A stretch of 64,000 nucleotides of DNA, taken from contig VICG01000014.1 of assembly GCA_008692225.1 (NCBI GenBank), positions 1,302,001 through 1,366,000 of the forward strand. Reading direction: 5' to 3'. Within the stretch, counting starts at the first letter, position 1; each line of letters starts with the position of its first letter. Below are positions 61,801 to 64,000 of this stretch, piece after piece. The notes below the pieces were generated by a model. It saw only the letters and a program-made list of their open reading frames with translations, was not told the DNA's origin and did no database searches. This DNA comes from Monilinia fructicola (taxonomy: Eukaryota > Ascomycota > Leotiomycetes > Helotiales > Sclerotiniaceae). The translations under genes and the position numbers were made by a program.

Positions 61801-64000
61801 CCTGGGGGAATCTCTTAGAAAATCGACCTAAAAATCAATACTGTCAGTGGTTACGCTTTACGATTTTAATGGGAGGAAAGGGATTCGATTAGTCTATCCT
61901 TGCGATATGAAGAACATATGTTTGTGATGATTATAAGGAAAAGAGGAAGGAATAGGAGACGAGGCGTAAGACGTGATGATGCTTACCTTGAACCTCAGCA
62001 GCGATTTGATTGACAAGTGCTTTCGTGGGTGCAACATAGACCAAAACTCCATCGTTGTCAGCTCGTAGAATCTGTTCCATAGCATAGAAACTGATGAATG
62101 TTTTACCAGCCGAGGTTGGCGCCACGACAAACACACTTTTATCAGCGTCCAGCTGATCGAGCACATCTCTCTGCCAACCATCGGGAATAAAACTGGAAAC
62201 ACGAGGGTCTGGTTTTGCATCAAGCATTCTGTCCATGTATGGACCACAATGTTCGAGCTGAAATTCTGATTGCGAGATATCAATCTTCAACGACAAAGTC
62301 GGGGGCGGATACTTGAAAGTAAAAGATAGCTTGCGATCAGCGCCGACAACTTTTGGCGAAGAGAAAACATCCGAGATGCCAACTAATTTGCAGATCTTCT
62401 CGACGTGCTGAATAATCTCTTTTGTGACCGGCGCACTAGTAGTGCATATAGATCTTACAGTTGTCCAAATCAATGCAACCACATGGTAACCACTCTTTTT
62501 CTTATTCTCCTTGCAGTAACTGGCCCACCAAGACAATAGGCATTGGAGTATGTAAGTGTTAACATCTGCTTCCAGGATCTTTGTTCTGGGTCCGTCAAGA
62601 TTGTTTGAGATATTGTTTGGCTCGAAGGTAGCGGTTTTCGTCATGGGAAATCAAATCGAGGTCCTTCATTATCATAGACCAAGCGAGGAAGGCTTTGTCA
62701 ATCTCTGTATCTCCTTTCTTTTCCAAGTTTGCAGCACGGATCTGATCAGCAGCTGACATACCACCACCCTTCTTAGTACCTTTCTTAGCATTGGACCCAG
62801 GCTTCTTATTCTATAGGGTCTGTCAGCTCAATTCCATTGGTCGTGGGCAAGAAATAAATACATCATTTGCAGCTTCTTTTTTCGATTTAGCTGCTGTCTT
62901 TTCCACTTTACTGGCCTTCGCTGGCTTTTCTTCCGCAACTTTCGATAATTGCTTTGGCCCAGTGACAATAGTTTCCGGCTCTAGAGCTTTACCCTTTGCG
63001 CCTGTCAGACTTGCGGCATACGATGTCATTTCACTCATGTAAAATTGATTCGTTCGAAGAGGGTTACTGTGAACTTGTTAGCACCTACCGATAAATGCAC
63101 AGAAGGATATCAGAGGTATACGAGTTTGAAGGAACGTTACCTACCGCCATTTGGAGACTTTCTGTGCCGGAAGGGCTTTTGTGACAAGCGGTTTCTTGTG
63201 ATTATGCCAATGACTTGTCTCTCTGTACAGCTTCATTGTACCAAACTGCGTGGATAAAGATGTGTCTGTCTTAATGTGGATACACTGCAGATGTTTGTTG
63301 AAGACGGCATTGGTGAAGGGTAAAACTGTAAGCTCCTCCGAGCCTGAATCAGAGTCTTCGCATTCTGCAATTTCAGCAAATTCCAAATCAGGGCTTCCTT
63401 CCAAGGAAAGATCTTGATTTGAAAGATCTCTAGTCAGATTGCAAAGCACCACCCACTCATTCTGAATTGGCTCAGGAAAGGATTCTAAAGATTTGTCGCA
63501 CATAGTTTGAATGATGACACGGAATAACCGGCCATCGACAAGATCATGAGAATCTCTTTGAATATTGTTAGTTTCAATAAATTTATACCATGTCGGATTA
63601 TCCAGAATAGCCTGAGCTGTGTCTGCAAATAAAGACAAGAAACTAGTAACTTCTGTCTCAAAGTCCTCGTCAAATTCGATAGATGGAAATCGACGCTTTG
63701 AAAGAGGGATTTGGTTAAGAATAACGCTGTGTAATATGAGAGCGGAAGTAAAGAAAGTCTGGGACGCATTTTGTTCCAGAATATGGGAAGCAGAAAGAAC
63801 TGCAAAATATGATCTTTCAGTCAACTGCTCCTTTGCCGACACTGCAGATAACTTTTGAATAACTTCATCTTCAATAGATGTTGTCCTTTCAGAACTGTCG
63901 GATTGTAATCCTTCGGCAAAGTCTAAACGAGCTTGCTTAATGTCCTCGGCGTACGTAGAGTTCATTAGCAGCTTGCGCTGGCTTGAAACAGTCATGCTTT
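58849..64000 (-). CDS. DExH/Ski2-like RNA helicase of the DDX60 type, partial at 5' end, one frame break
   Basis: Exons visible are 64000-63145 (continuing past the edge), 63066-62862, 62810-61987, 61827-59947 and 59888-58849. More than 1,500 residues lie in the window. Helicase motifs are FIPDGWQRDVLDQLDADKSV (Q-like), APTSAGKT (motif I), FDEIHSIG (motif II, DEIH), ALSATVGNP (III), GVHHAGMNRKYR and GTLSLGINMPC (IV-V) and QAAGRSGRRGFD (VI). The upstream regions contain basic Lys-rich linkers (KPAKASKVEKTAAKSKKEAA). Exon 3 has one base too many: the frame reading DENRYLRAKQYLKQS stops at TGA 62597-62595, while the continuation (TKILEADVNTYILQCL) is one base off. No splice signal explains it. 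Fungal DDX60-like proteins are large cytoplasmic helicases of unclear role, related to the antiviral animal DDX60 and to Ski2. Confidence 0.9.

Overview
The window looks like nuclear DNA from a filamentous ascomycete. The coding sequences are interrupted by short introns (about 50-90 bases) with GT...AG ends and CTAAC/CTGAC-like branch points. The proteins include SNF1 kinase, eukaryotic glutamine synthetase, U1-C, p24/Erv25, a Mediator subunit and an MFS sugar porter. The overall look fits Leotiomycetes, possibly Sclerotiniaceae (Botrytis/Sclerotinia relatives); that placement is inference from general resemblance, not a search.

Layout. 0.3-1.7 kb: histidine-phosphatase protein (-). 4.1-4.7 kb: RidA/YjgF protein (+). 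5.9-7.5 kb: coding-like but broken minus-strand relic. 8.1-8.9 kb: small two-exon protein (-). 9.8-10.6 kb: lineage-type hypothetical (-). 13.8-14.1 kb: small secreted protein (+). 15.8-18.0 kb: membrane-anchored type-B carboxylesterase (-). 20.5-22.7 kb: large disordered hypothetical (+). 23.5-25.7 kb: Mediator subunit 1 (+) with a frame break near its start. 25.7-32.7 kb: gene-poor, microsatellite-rich block holding two TA-flanked terminal-inverted-repeat elements. 32.8-34.3 kb: glutamine synthetase (+). 35.0-35.9 kb: three-exon putative mitochondrial protein (-), reconstructed by splicing. 37.8-40.3 kb: SNF1 kinase (+). 42.2-42.9 kb: U1-C (-), with a 6-base micro-exon, divergent from Erv25 (+) at 43.2-44.0 kb. 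46.3-47.6 kb: beta/gamma-crystallin plus aerolysin-like protein (+), interrupted. 48.6-49.2 kb: coiled-coil hypothetical (-). 50.4 kb: intron-containing tRNA-His (-). 51.2-53.2 kb: sugar transporter (-). 57.8-58.2 kb: small hypothetical (-). 58.8 kb to the right edge: DExH/Ski2-like helicase of the DDX60 type (-), running off the window.

The genes form no cluster or pathway. Most are housekeeping: nitrogen assimilation, carbon-stress signalling, sugar uptake, ER-Golgi traffic, splicing, transcription. The exceptions are the secreted protein, the carboxylesterase and the pore-former-like protein, which may act outside the cell or in defence. Three otherwise good genes (Mediator 1, helicase, crystallin/aerolysin) each carry one frame break. 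This could be true mutation or small assembly indels, and raw reads would decide. The best candidates for novelty are the two inverted-repeat elements, the U1-C micro-exon, the pore-former architecture and the repeated 10-base palindrome TACCTAGGTA.
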